Below, piece by piece: positions 20,308 through 30,797 of a DNA stretch of 64,000 nucleotides. This stretch comes from Armigeres subalbatus. Its lineage: Eukaryota; Arthropoda; Insecta; Diptera; Culicidae. The notes below the pieces were generated by a model. The model was not told the origin of the DNA, did not search any database, and saw only the letters and a program-made list of their open reading frames with translations. Positions within the stretch are counted from its first letter, which is position 1; each line of letters starts with the position of its first letter. The stretch is taken from contig NC_085141.1 of the NCBI RefSeq assembly GCF_024139115.2, positions 400,651,659 through 400,715,658 of the forward strand, given 5' to 3'. Position numbers and translations under genes: made by a program.

Positions 20308-20852
20308 TCAAAACTGTTGAACACAATCACATTCCACGCTTTCACATATGAAATACAGCGACGTCTCCGCACACGGGTTGTCGTTCCAGCTCCAGTTATA
20401 GTTGGCAGATGGAATATACGCCAGCTGTATGCAGTCTTCATTCTGTCCAGCGTTGTTCGGCTCATCCTTTTTCCAGTTTGCGTAGGTAACTCTTTCACCG
20501 GTGGCTACCCATATGAACACACCTTCTTCGGCTAGATCGCTTCCTCCGATCCAGAAGCCGCAGCTCACCTCGGAGAATTTGTCCGTGGTTCGAACGTACT
20601 GAGCCACGGCATCGTTATCCGCTTGTGACTTGATTATAACCAGGCGCATTTGTAACGAATTACAGAACTCATTGGCCTTGAACCAGTTGGACTGTCGAGA
20701 AAGGTTTTATCAGATATCCGTGGTGCAAAACTGGTTCGATTGGTACTTACGTGGATGCTGGGAATATAGTATCGCGCATTCGATGGTTTAATTGCACTTA
20801 AAGAGTGAAATGAGAGAAAGAAAACCAAAACGGAAACCCCCTTCGATTGCAT
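20308..20852 (-). CDS. Secreted C-type lectin, two exons (minus strand)
   Basis: Exon 1 is 20852-20751 (ATG; 34 codons, hydrophobic signal peptide [15 protein letters not shown]). The intron is 20750-20692 (donor GTAAGT, acceptor ttctcgacag). Exon 2 is 20691-20308, stop included. The product is about 161 aa with one C-type lectin domain: start [21 protein letters not shown], the sugar-binding EPN motif in [15 protein letters not shown] with the Ca-coordinating WND, and the closing YFICE. EPN suggests mannose-type specificity by family rule. Mosquito lectins of this size are secreted and act in immunity or microbiota control. The exon design matches the lectins at 32873 and 44013, but the sequence is much more diverged. 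A GATA-like TGATAAGC sits upstream (minus strand, about 20925-20932). Confidence 0.9.
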
Positions 20853-20909
20853 TCCGCAGAACGAAAGTTTTGTGCGCTGATACGGGTTCTGAAGAGGTTT
20901 TAGCAATCG

Positions 20910-21298
20910 AAGCGATTCGTTAAATGCTTATCAGTATTCGTTTGTTTTATTTGACGTAGTGAACTCAGATTAATCTTTTTTTCCGGTGCTTTTCTCGTGC
21001 ATCATAGATGGAAATATAAAAAACCCATGAGATATAGTTATTAATTTTTAAACGACCTGGTTCAAATTTTGTAATGACTTGGCATCAATGTGAATGTTGA
21101 GCATGGCAAATAAGGTTGAGCAGCGGTTTTTCAAAACAAGCTGGCTATAATCATTTTCCCCTCGGTAGTTGTTAAACTCTTCCCTTGTTATACTCAGCGA
21201 TATAATACTAGTAAAAATGGTTTTGGCAGAAGGGGCCCATGTTCAACGGCTTAATGGTTAACCCCCTGGCAAACTGTAAGTCGTGGGGCTTATAGTTA
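20910..21298. other. Upstream flank of the minus-strand lectin, unassigned
   Basis: AT-rich with no coding signal. It may include promoter sequence for the lectin. I see nothing else in it. Confidence 0.3.
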
Positions 21299-21300
21299 TA

Positions 21301-21370
21301 GCACAGACAAACGGACGTAACAGCTTGAAAATTGAACATAATTTCTCTAGTGTTACGTCTGTTTATCTGT
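21301..21370. mobile_element. Short MITE, CACAGACAAACGGACGTAAC family
   Basis: Ends CACAGACAAACGGACGTAAC and the mirrored GTTACGTCTGTTTATCTGTG enclose only about 30 bp. The flanks GTTATAG and GTCGTAG resemble a decayed 7-bp target duplication. It is a deletion derivative of the element at 27742-27997. Confidence 0.6.
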
Positions 21371-21374
21371 GGTC

Positions 21375-22272
21375 GTAGTGTGGGGGTGACACTGAGTTTT
21401 TCACGATTTACTCAATCTTAATCGTGATTTTCGCATGAGGAAATACCGAGAGGATCGAAGTAGGTTGCGGTTGAAAACGGACGCGAAAAAATTCATCTGG
21501 ATTGTCAATTGTCAAAAAATTCAAGCTATTAAATTTCAAGTTAAGTGATGTAAAGGACCGGTCAAATAAGTGACGATCTTGAAGAGTTCCGAATACGCTG
21601 TTGTGTTTGAAGAACGATGTCTTTTTCCAACGTCAATGAAACACCGAAAGCACGAAAATGTGATGGGATGAATGGATCACTCCAGAAACTATTCTTGTCA
21701 TAGATAAGTAACACATTTTCTTATTTGCATTTCTTAGGGGTCCATATTGATTATTTCACGCGTAAATCGGTCTTTTTAAGGTTACTCGGAGAAGCACTAC
21801 CCCTTTTCGAAGAAAAAGGTTTGCATCAATGATGAAAATGATGGTCACTCGATGATTCTGCTGTACCGTCGACCAATAACAGCTTAATTGATGGATGCCC
21901 CACCAAGGGTACACTGATATTCTTCCTCCACCTTCATACAGGAGCTTGGCAGAAGGAAGGTCGTGCGATATGTGCCATCACAAATATTGCCCTCCGCTCG
22001 CTTTCAAATCGACTTCTATAAAAAACATTCTTCATGCCTGCCGTATCCTAACGGAACTATCAATTCTATACTTTCGCCTCTAATGCTATCATGAACATGT
22101 ACGTCCAAGTTTGGAAGATGATATTAGCATTTCCATATCATTAATATATGTTAAATTTGTGTGACAGTGCTAATATCACATTCATAATAACTAATGTTCC
22201 TAGTAACATTGTTATTTTCAATACATCAATTAAATAGTATATATTTATTACGTTCTACCTTTTTCATATATC
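21375..22272. other. Unassigned AT-rich sequence
   Basis: The only long frames are short and composition-driven. No TIRs, tandem repeats or protein motifs were recognised. Confidence 0.3.
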
Positions 22273-24416
22273 CAGCTTTCCACGTTCGCCATAATGGCGA
22301 CTGCTATAAATGGTTTTGACAGTAACTGCTTCCGACGCTTGACTGCTTTCGGCGCTCCCGACGGTGGTTGTATCTTAGCAACTATATTACACTGTTTATT
22401 TATTGATACGTGAGCCTGTATAAAATGGATAAAACTGGGGAATATTCAATTCTAGTAACAAGCGATAAGAAACATTTTCTTGATTTGGCGAATCAATTAT
22501 GTCTTAGGTGGAAGAAAAACAATTCGGCATTCAAACGCAAGAATTAGTCAAAGTACAAGTTCTTTTTGTTTAGCTTGTAACGCAACCCATTTCAGTTTAG
22601 CTTTTGCACTCGACGCAACTACCTTATTTTAGTTTAGTTTTTGCACTCGGATTCAAGTTTTTCCGAGAGGATACGATAAAAGTAACTTGTTGGTTTGTCG
22701 AAGCAAATTTCCTGGCATTTTCTGATGAATAAAAACGCATGTTAGCGAGTTTCTAGTTTCTTATACATACAAGTCACTTAAGTAATACATAAGTCACGCT
22801 CGGAGAAGCTACCCGCATAATAAAAAACAACATGTTATATGGTCAGAATCATTATTACGATATAAGATATAGCTTCACAGTTTACGTTGCGGTTATCAAA
22901 TATTTTTCGGTCGATTCAGCCTTAACTACTCGACATCATCACTAAATGTCAATATACAACATGCTGTTCCTAAAAAGTGTTATATTTCCTGCATTATATT
23001 TTATCATACTGTCGAGCGAAAATTTTGCACGCGAAAACGGCCGATTTTTTATGGTGACATAACTTAACAACCCATTCAACATACTGTTATTTGTCAAAAA
23101 AACGTACCACAAACTGTTGAAACTTTACATGAGATTGTTCATTTACAGTTGTCAACAGTAAAGGATACTGTGGCCGAACGCACGGGAAAATATCCATTTA
23201 CAGTTTGTAATTATGCGGGCAGAGTGTGCATTTCACTGCACGTTGAGTTCCATTAACGGCAAACAAGGCTTTACGATGATTTTTGAGAAACATTCAGAAT
23301 CTATCTTAATTTTAGATTAATTCTTCTTGTTGGTACATTGCTAAAATAGAGTCAATAAACCAAAGATAGAGATTGCCGATGTAGTCACCTAGCGGATCAT
23401 CGTTTGCTGTTGAGGAAAGCCAATCTTCTTCTAACTGGTAACAAGATGTCACAAGAATGAACCTTGCAAAGAATAGTATATGAATGAAATTATTCAAATA
23501 TTATTAGTTTCGTTTCTCAACTCTTCTGCACGTTTATTTATAAGTTAGCTTAACACATTAACACTTCTACTTGGAATACACGACGACTTGCATCCCTATC
23601 GTCTTGAGAATTGAATTGCCGTATCCAGCTAGCCCGTAGTGGGAGCGGAAGAAGAATGACACATAGATAAGGGATTAATAAAGACTACAACAAGCTCTTC
23701 AACATTCGCTGGCATCGAAAAGATATGCTTTCATCGTGACCTGAAGAAAGCCAGAGATAAGTGGATTTGAGAGTGGACTAGTGAATCTGCTAGAATGTCC
23801 TGGTAATTTTTTGAGCTATTCATACTTCGAATTTAACGGAATCGGAAAACTACATGAGAAAGCACTGGTAGCCGTTAGAGTTTAGACACTTGTTGGCCGG
23901 GCTTCTGATGAGTGAAAACAAAAATACTGGAACATTATTTAGAAGCTGACACCGATGCGGCCACATATTAGGATCCTCTGTCACCTCATCCTAATCTAAC
24001 AAAAGCCAGCTTGCGATCTATCCTTGGGCAGCTCGTCATTAGCCATGTTGGGTTCCTAACGGTCAATTTTCCGCTGATACTCATCGTTAGGAAAATAAAC
24101 TAAAAATAAAATAAAATGCTTTCGTGATGGTCCTTATATTGCTAATGCTAGGTGATTCCTAAATTACATGTATTTTAACTGCCATATGGGCTTTCTGTTG
24201 TTTGTTTCAGGAGTTCTCCGAGTTTCTATTGAAATGTTAGTTTTATTTCGCCAGTTTTTTCTTGCCAACAGATTTTTCCTCCCTCTGTAAACAAACAAGG
24301 TAAAACTGGTTGCTACAATTCCAGCGTCGATTGCAGTCCAGCGTCGGAAGCAGTTAATGTCAGTTAATGTCAGATTTAATTATAGCAGTCGCCATTATGG
24401 CTAGCGTGGAAAGCTG
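22273..24416. mobile_element. 2.1-kb TIR element, CAGCTTTCCACG ends
   Basis: Long imperfect terminal inverted repeats of about 140 bp. Both begin CAGCTTTCCACG and share gccataatggcgactgctat, cttccgacgct and gtagcaac. The interior has no coding frame, so the element is non-autonomous. It contains a smaller TIR element (22811-23221). The target duplication is unclear (flanks tatatc and aataag), so I do not assign a superfamily. Confidence 0.65.
22811..23221. mobile_element. Nested TIR element, CCCGCATAAT ends
   Basis: Ends CCCGCATAATaaaaaac and the mirrored CCCGCATAATtacaaac bound about 410 bp that includes repeated 'aacagttt / catgctgtt' motifs. Short TIRs and no clear target duplication. It is nested in the 22273-24416 element. 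Confidence 0.45.
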
Positions 24417-24497
24417 AATAAGTTTCTTCATGATAAATTGATAAAATTTACCATTTTCACCTTATGACTTGTATTCATTACATGTACATTCAATATA

Positions 24498-24715
24498 GGG
24501 GAACTGTACCGGTTTTGACCATGTTCCTAATTTGGCCAATTTTGCGAATAATTCCAAAATTAAACCAATTCGCAAGGGTTTTATTAGTTCCAGCAAGAGA
24601 TATATCCCTCACCCTTCAACGCTGCTTTCAACTGATCGATTATTTTGGAAAAATATGTATTTTTCAGGGTTGGCCAAATTAGGCACTAAGTTGGCCAAAA
24701 CCGGTGCACTTCCCC
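24498..24715. mobile_element. TA-flanked MITE, GGGGAA..ACCGGTTTTG ends
   Basis: Inverted ends GGGGAACTGTACCGGTTTTG and GGGGAAGTGCACCGGTTTTG, flanked by TA on both sides. 218 bp, non-coding, Tc1/mariner-type target. Confidence 0.7.
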
Positions 24716-24725
24716 TACTCATTAT

Positions 24726-24859
24726 TTCATATAGGGCACTGCACGGAAATATCTTTCTCTTTCGTTCTTCATGAATTTTGACGTTTACTGGCCTTGTTGT
24801 TTTCTAATTTCTTTACAGCAAGCAAGAGACAAAGCATCCCGTGCAGTGCCCTATATGAA
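24726..24859. mobile_element. 134-bp palindromic MITE
   Basis: Near-perfect 20-bp inverted ends TTCATATAGGGCACTGCACG. The short interior has no coding potential. It lies just right of the TA-flanked MITE. Confidence 0.7.
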
Positions 24860-25429
24860 TTTGATTTCTTTGACTGCATTGCGGAATCTACCATTTCCAT
24901 CCATAAATTCTGGTAATAATTGGAATAGTGCTTGAAAGATCGTATTAGAGTGCGCGTCGGTTCGTTCGATGTTAGGGCTGTCCACAAACCACGTAGACCG
25001 AAATTTCACCTTTTCAAAACCCCCCTCCCCCCTAGTAGACTTTCGTAGACTTTTCCGAAACCCCTCCCCCCTTCCCTTGAAGTCTACGTAGACTTTTCCA
25101 AATTGAAAAATATGGAAATCAACCACATTTCAAGCAATTCAGCTATTCAGATCCATTTCCATGTGAACATTACAATAAAACTCGAATTTCAAACAAAACT
25201 AAATCAAACTGAACAAAATCCAACAAAACAAAAATCATTTTGAAAGAAAATCAAATTTAATCCTCTGTCCATAGCTCCGGAAATCAAATTTCAAAGGCAA
25301 GTAATTTAATTTCTGTTGCATTCGATTTCTCCTAGAGGTGTGCGCCACCATCGCCGACACTTTTGCATCGGCACGTCACTTCCTTAAAATCTATCACGAA
25401 TATGTCCTATAATTTTGAACGCTGGTTCA

Positions 25430-26300
25430 AATTTGTGAAAACCGAAGAATTTTAGAAATTTCGAGAAATTTAGAGTTGAAATTCCGAGAATGTCAAGTTT
25501 ACATTCCATTAATTTTTGCGTGGAAATTTCGTAAAAATTTCCCAATTGCTAACCTTGAAAGCTTCCAGGTAATACTCCAAATAGCTCTCCGTGATAATTC
25601 CGATGCTTTTCTTGAAAATTTCATGCAATATTCCGCTGAATAATCGTCTGTTGAAATCCCAAGAATATTCTTCTAAATTTCAAAAGTTTCCCCGTTAAAA
25701 AACCGAGTATTTCTCCGTCAAAATGTAGAATTATTTCCCGAGGTAATTTTAAGTTTAAACGGACATTCCGATATATTTCCTGTTGAAATTTAGGAATTGT
25801 TTTCCTACTCTATTTTTTTAATTCATCTCGCAATTTTTTTCTTGCAAAGAATTTTCTGAATAATATTCGGTGGAAATTATGGAGAATTTTTAGTTAAAAT
25901 TTTTGCTAATTTCTCGTAAAAAAATCGAATAAATTTTCATGAAAATTACAAAAGCTTTTTTACAAAAACTGCAAACAATTTTTTGTTGTGGAAACTCAAA
26001 CAGATTTTGGTGGGGAATTCAAATAATTTCTCGTGGAAGTTTTCAACAATTTATTTAGAAATTCCGGAGATTTTCCATCGATAATTCCAAAGAATTTGCA
26101 TTAGAACTGCCGAAAAAATTTACGAAGTATTATCCATGGGAATTTCGAAGAATTTCCGAAATTAAGAAAAATTTTCCGGGGACTTCCCAGAAAATCTCCA
26201 GTGGATATGTTGAAGGTTTTCTCACGGAAATTTCGGAGAATCCCCTTTACAAGTTCTAAAGAATATCTTTTGGGTATTCCAAAGACTTTTTCTTGGATGT
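25430..26300. repeat. Degenerate 'aatttccgaagaatttc' repeat tract
   Basis: Decayed variants of gaaatttcg / gaagaatttccg recur about every 20-30 bp in both strands' sense. It is similar in style to 55.15-56.48 kb. Its origin could be an old short-unit satellite. No coding. Confidence 0.65.
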
Positions 26301-26309
26301 TCCAAAATG

Positions 26310-26437
26310 TTTTGCCTTTCTCGTATACTAAGTATACGTAAAGGCTATATGTTCACTCCAAAAACAAACTCTTTATAGAAGGCTCGGAGACCCATAGTGT
26401 TATATACCAATCAACTCAGCTCGACGAATTGAGGTGA

Positions 26438-26531
<94 letters not shown>

Positions 26532-27075
26532 CGCACCAAAAGAGCAAAAAGTCTAGCTCACTTTTTTTGCACTTACCCTCAACCAATTTACTCGCAACAG
26601 GTTGCATTCGACGCATTATACTGCCCCATTGTTTCCTATTGAAAATTGGCCGGATCGGACTATGGGCTTGGAAGTTATGGCCAAAATACTTTTCCTCATA
26701 AAAAAGCGCGTAAAAAAGTCTAGCTCACTTTTAATGCACTTACCCTAAACGGATTCCCTCACAACAGGCTGCATTCGACGCAGTATCTTACTCCATTGTT
26801 TCCTATTGAAAATTGGACGGATCGGACAATGCGTTTGGTAGTTATGGCCAAAATACTTTTTCTCATAAAAAAGCGCGTAAAAAGTTCAGCTCATTTTTAA
26901 TGCACTTACCCTGAACGGATTCCCTCACAACAGGCTGCATTCGACGCAGTATACTGCCCCATTGTTTCCTATTGAAAATTGGACGGATAGGCTTTGGTAG
27001 TTATAGGCTTGGTAGTTATGGCCAAAATACTATTTTTACCGCACGAGAAAGGCATCATCACCGCTAGGTGGATTA
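26310..27075. repeat. Element with 167-bp tandem array and (TG)39
   Basis: Ends share GCCTTTCTCGT in inverted orientation (left ...ctcgtatactaagtatacg, right gcacgagaaaggcatcatc). Inside are an uninterrupted TG run at 26442-26520 and three tandem copies of a 167-bp unit beginning at 26551, 26718 and 26885 (gtctagctcac ... cattgtttcctattgaaaa ... gttatggccaaaatac). Relics of this family lie at 8232, 36420-36560, 42510-42860 and about 52040. Confidence 0.75.
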
Positions 27076-27741
27076 ATCTGGGTTTTTTGTAAATTCAAAA
27101 AAAATCCGTTGAAGTACGACATAATTTAATTTCCATAGTTTCCAAAGAAGTGTCTGCCGACATGATAAGAAAAATCTAGTAGAATCTGCAATAAAATTCA
27201 AGTGAAGATTTTAAAATTTTTTCGAATGTTTCTATAGAATACATTGGAGAATTTTCCTGCTCAATACAGAAAAATGGAGATAAAAAAAAACGGAAAATCT
27301 TAAACAAAATCAAACGAGTGAACTTCGCACAAAGCTGCTGTATAATTTGTTTAAAAAAATAAAAAGTCCACGTAGACTTTTAGTAAACCCCCTGTCCCCT
27401 TCGTAGACTATCGTAGACTTTTTCAAACCCCCCCGCCTCAAGAGTCTACGTGGTTTATGGACAGCCCTTACGCGTTTCTCGCTATGCAAAAGTTACCGAG
27501 CTTACATTGTGCAAAATTTTCCGGCCAAAAAAAGTGCGGAACAATCCACGTAATAAGAAAAGTTGTTAGCGCGTGCCTCATTAGTACGCGTCGGTTTGGT
27601 CGTAGAAGCGCGATCTTCAGTATGTAGAATCCACAGAATCTGCATTGTGTTAGTTCTCTCTAGGTCGCGAAACCATGAAGGTAAAAGAGTTTTTTATTTA
27701 ATTAGTGTGCGATAGAAAGTGTTCTTTTTAAAAGTAGAACC

Positions 27742-27997
27742 ACAGACAAACAGACGTAACACTAGAGAAATTCCATCGACCATGCCTTCAACGATCAATT
27801 TGAATTTGATTGATTGCGCGTTTCACAACTAAGGGCGCTAGCGTCGTAATCCTTCGAGTTTGACATTTCACTCCAGCGCCTTCTGGTGACAATGTCATAC
27901 GAAACATTGTTTCGTGTAACATGCTCGCAAGATGGTGGTAGAGGAGTTGGGCGATGGATTTTTCTGAAAAGTGTTCAAGCTGTTACGTCTGTTTGTC
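27742..27997. mobile_element. MITE, CACAGACAAACAGACGTAAC ends, 7-bp target
   Basis: Inverted ends CACAGACAAACAGACGTAAC and its mirror at the right, flanked by GTAGAAC on each side. About 256 bp, non-coding. It is the longer version of the 21301-21370 copy. Confidence 0.75.
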
Positions 27998-28002
27998 TGT
28001 GG

Positions 28003-28145
28003 TAGAACGGTCTCGAGACCACGGATTTTTGTTCTGCTTTGTGTGGTAAATTTTGCAAATAATTTGGTGCGCGATCGGATATGTTTATTCAAAACAGAAC
28101 GGTCTCGAGATCACGGAATTTTTGTTCTACTTTGTGCGGTCAGTA
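28003..28145 (+). repeat. Diverged tandem duplication (~95-bp period)
   Basis: agaacggtctcgagaccacg ... ttgttctgctttgtg at 28003 recurs as agaacggtctcgagatcacg ... ttgttctactttgtg at about 28098. Two copies of unknown function. Confidence 0.6.
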
Positions 28146-28149
28146 ATTA

Positions 28150-29624
28150 AAACTAGTTAATCCGCGATAATCAAAACCACACGTTGTACACAGCATGCCG
28201 TTTACCAAGACGAACCCCGCTACATGCCCTATCCCATATAACCATCATCCCAGTGATTTCTCGTGGAAATGTAGATGACTCGTCGGCTTCCATCAAAACG
28301 AGTATCACGTCAACATTTTCCTACCCATTCCTTAATTGACCTGCATTCGGACACGGCTGGCGCTGATATTGCTTTAAATTGGGTCACCAGTTTTTACACA
28401 TTGAGGATGATGTTAGTCCCAAATATCATCTGTTGGTTCCTGTGTAATTACAGCTGACCTGGCAATAACGGAGTAGCAAACCGTGGGCGGTCAATCATGC
28501 TCATGCTCATGCTCATGCTCGTAGTGTGGGGAGTGACACCGACCGACGAGACACGACGTTAATGCAGGCCCGATAAGTCGCCTATAAAACAGCCCATTAC
28601 AAACAACGTAAAAAACATCGCTCGATAAAATCGATACGCGATGAAGGAAGGATCAAGGCGAGTCAAGTACCAATCGTGTGACTGCTGAGGCTGTTAATGG
28701 CCCGGAAGAGGCTCTTTTTCTAGGGCGGGTTGAATATCCTCAAACCAGAATGTAAAAAATCGATTTTTTTTTTGGTGAAGTCCACCTTTCTTCACTTGTC
28801 AGCTCACTTCCAGACACATTCATAGTCGGCTCTGGACTGTCAATATTCAGTTGAATATTAGTCATTGAATATTTATGCACATTTCACAAATTGATAAATT
28901 ATCTGAAATCTAAACACGTTTCAAATGAGTAAAGTAATTTGTCACATAGAACTGAATTTGATTGTCATCCGCAAGGCACTTTCAACAATAAACATCAACA
29001 TAAACAATGCTAATTATGTGTTTTCTGCACATAGCAAGGACACTCAGTGACAGTCGATTGAATGAATTGGTGGAGTAGTCGTCTGACTATGTCATTCTAT
29101 GTTTTGAATATTCATGCGATGTTTGTCAAAATTCGGACCGAAGTTGCTTCATGAAGATGAATATTTTAGGCTCTGCCTCAAACACCCAATCACTCTTAGT
29201 GAGTTACAAAGTGTAGGCTTCAAACAATACCAAACTGAACCGACTTACTTAGAAAAAAAGAATAATAATAATAGAAACTATCAAAAGGATAAGGCTCAAT
29301 GAGACTTTATTTCTAATTATACCAATTTCAAATCAAACCGCATAATTCGTTAACCTTCTAATTGGTGGCGGCCTAGGTTTTCAAGTCTTGTTTTATTGGT
29401 TCCAATTTTCAATACAGAGACCTATCTCACTTGAAGGTGACGTCACCACTCTTTGGTTTGGATTCCTGCGCTAGATTTTTGATACTTAATGCCAATAATA
29501 TGTACAATAAAAATCTCTGACCTTTTTCCATCTGCAAATTTCACGAAATATATATTCCGGCTATAACCCCAGGGTTCCTCGAATCCACTCGAAATCAAAG
29601 GTTCGCAAACATGACCTTTAAGTG
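28150..29624. other. Unassigned region with a short CATGCT repeat
   Basis: No supported gene. A (catgct)4 microsatellite lies at about 28497-28520. A CTATAAAA at about 28581 is followed only by a 15-codon frame, so I do not call a gene. The rest is AT-rich with short frames. Confidence 0.35.
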
Positions 29625-29695
29625 GTCTTGTTGTGTAGGGGTTATCACGCCTATCTAGAGAATAGGAGGTTGAGGGTTCGAGTCCATCCAAGACA
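29625..29695 (+). other. tRNA-like sequence with Pol III terminator
   Basis: The 71-nt segment can fold as a tRNA: acceptor GTCTTG/CAAGAC, A-box-like ttgtgtaggggttatcacg, anticodon stem CCTAT/ATAGG with loop CTAGAGA (AGA at the anticodon position), and a B box GGTTCGAGTCC. A T5 run at 29705-29709 would terminate Pol III. The short variable loop does not suit tRNA-Ser(AGA), so a tRNA pseudogene or SINE head is more likely than a working tRNA gene. Confidence 0.5.
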
Positions 29696-29719
29696 CATGG
29701 ATTCTTTTTCGCAAATTTC

Positions 29720-30254
29720 ATATCAATTTGTCCATTTCGAAACATGTGTTGTGCATATGCACAGCCAAGATATTGCCTGATTTTCTCAAAATTGCACGCG
29801 GCGTACCCTTCAGGAAAGGTACCGCCGCGCTTTCTGCATCCCTTTTACTTGATTCTTATGGGTGAACAGCATCGCGGTGAATCCATACCTTACGCGGCCA
29901 TACCTTACGACAGTCATTCGCCGCGTGAAGTTTTGTGCAAGTACCCATTTGAGAACATTACAAACGCCGCGCAGTGTATCATATCCTGAAAATCCGACAA
30001 TATTCAACAAAAAAGAAAATGGTTTTCGTACGGCCGAGTTGCCGAATAATATGCAATTAATTGTAATCAAGTGTCGGTCTTCCACCGTCATTAGTCGTCT
30101 GAGTACACGCGACCGCATGCGTAGAGCAATCAAACTCATCAAATGCTTTAGCCAAGCAAGCCTTTGGCACAGCAGAGTGTGATTGATTCGCACTCTATAC
30201 AAATCCGCCCAGCCCGTTGTTGAGGGCATAGAGTGTGATGCTCTCGATTAAGAA
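29720..30254. other. Unassigned sequence left of lectin block A
   Basis: Moderate GC with two medium overlapping frames on opposite strands and no recognised motif. I see no gene or repeat boundary that I can support. Confidence 0.3.
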
Positions 30255-30373
30255 ACCTCGAGAAAAGCTTGATTGATTTTTCGTTTTGAAAATGAAATGA
30301 AATACACAGCATTCTGTTTTCACACGATTTTTTTCAATTTACCACCAAAATCTATGCAACATGTTCCCAAAAA

Positions 30374-30668
30374 TGGGGCCCTCCTTAGCCGTGCGGTAAG
30401 ACGCGCGGCTACAAAGCAAGACCATGCTGAGGATGGCTGGGTTCGATTCCCGGTGCCGGTCTAGGCAATTTTCGGATTGGAAATTGTCTCGACTTCCCTG
30501 GGCATAAAAGTATCATCGTGTTAGCCTCATGATATACGAATGCAAAAATGGTGGCTTAGAAACCTCGCAGTTAATAACTGTGGAAGTGCTTGATGAACAC
30601 TAAGCTGCGAGGCGGCTCTGTCCCAGTGTGGGGATGTAATGCCAATAAGAAGAAGAAGAAGAAGAAGA
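30374..30668 (+). mobile_element. Feilai SINE, complete, 13-bp target duplication
   Basis: tRNA-derived head with an A box (tagccgtgcggtaagacgcg) and B box (gggttcgattcccggtgcc), Feilai body, and a (gaa)n tail. The target atgttcccaaaaa is present at 30361-30373 and 30669-30681. Block B (43.49 kb) holds the matching empty site, so it inserted after the duplication. Confidence 0.9.
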
Positions 30669-30797
30669 ATGTTCCCAAAAAATCCTAAATAATTAAAAAA
30701 AAATCAGATGTTTTAGATATTTTAGATCATCGCAATCCTGGGAAAATGTAAATCGTGTGAGAAGAGAATTTTGTGTGCGATAATGTGAACTAACATA

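Larger units (their letters stand above)
24975..27467. mobile_element. PIF/Harbinger-like element, TTA target, 2,493 bp
   Basis: Ends GGGCTGTCCACAAACCACGT and, mirrored, GGGCTGTCCATAAACCACGT, with TTA at 24972-24974 and 27468-27470. The subterminal zones both carry C-rich runs with repeated gtagactttt. The TTA duplication and GGG-start termini are Harbinger-like. There is no transposase. The interior is filled by a degenerate repeat tract and a second repeat element. Confidence 0.8.

Noticed and set aside
26416..26701. Frames of Cys-Val or Thr-His repeats
   Set aside because: Direct translation of the (TG)n microsatellite.
27660..27690. aaaccATGAAGgtaaaag as a first coding exon
   Set aside because: A two-codon exon with a weak donor and no downstream exon recognised; too little support.
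28575..28690. TATA box CTATAAAA followed by ATG at about 28639
   Set aside because: The frame ends after 15 codons, with no splice donor or homology.
29625..29695. Functional tRNA-Ser(AGA) gene
   Set aside because: Variable arm too short for serine tRNA and T stem imperfect.
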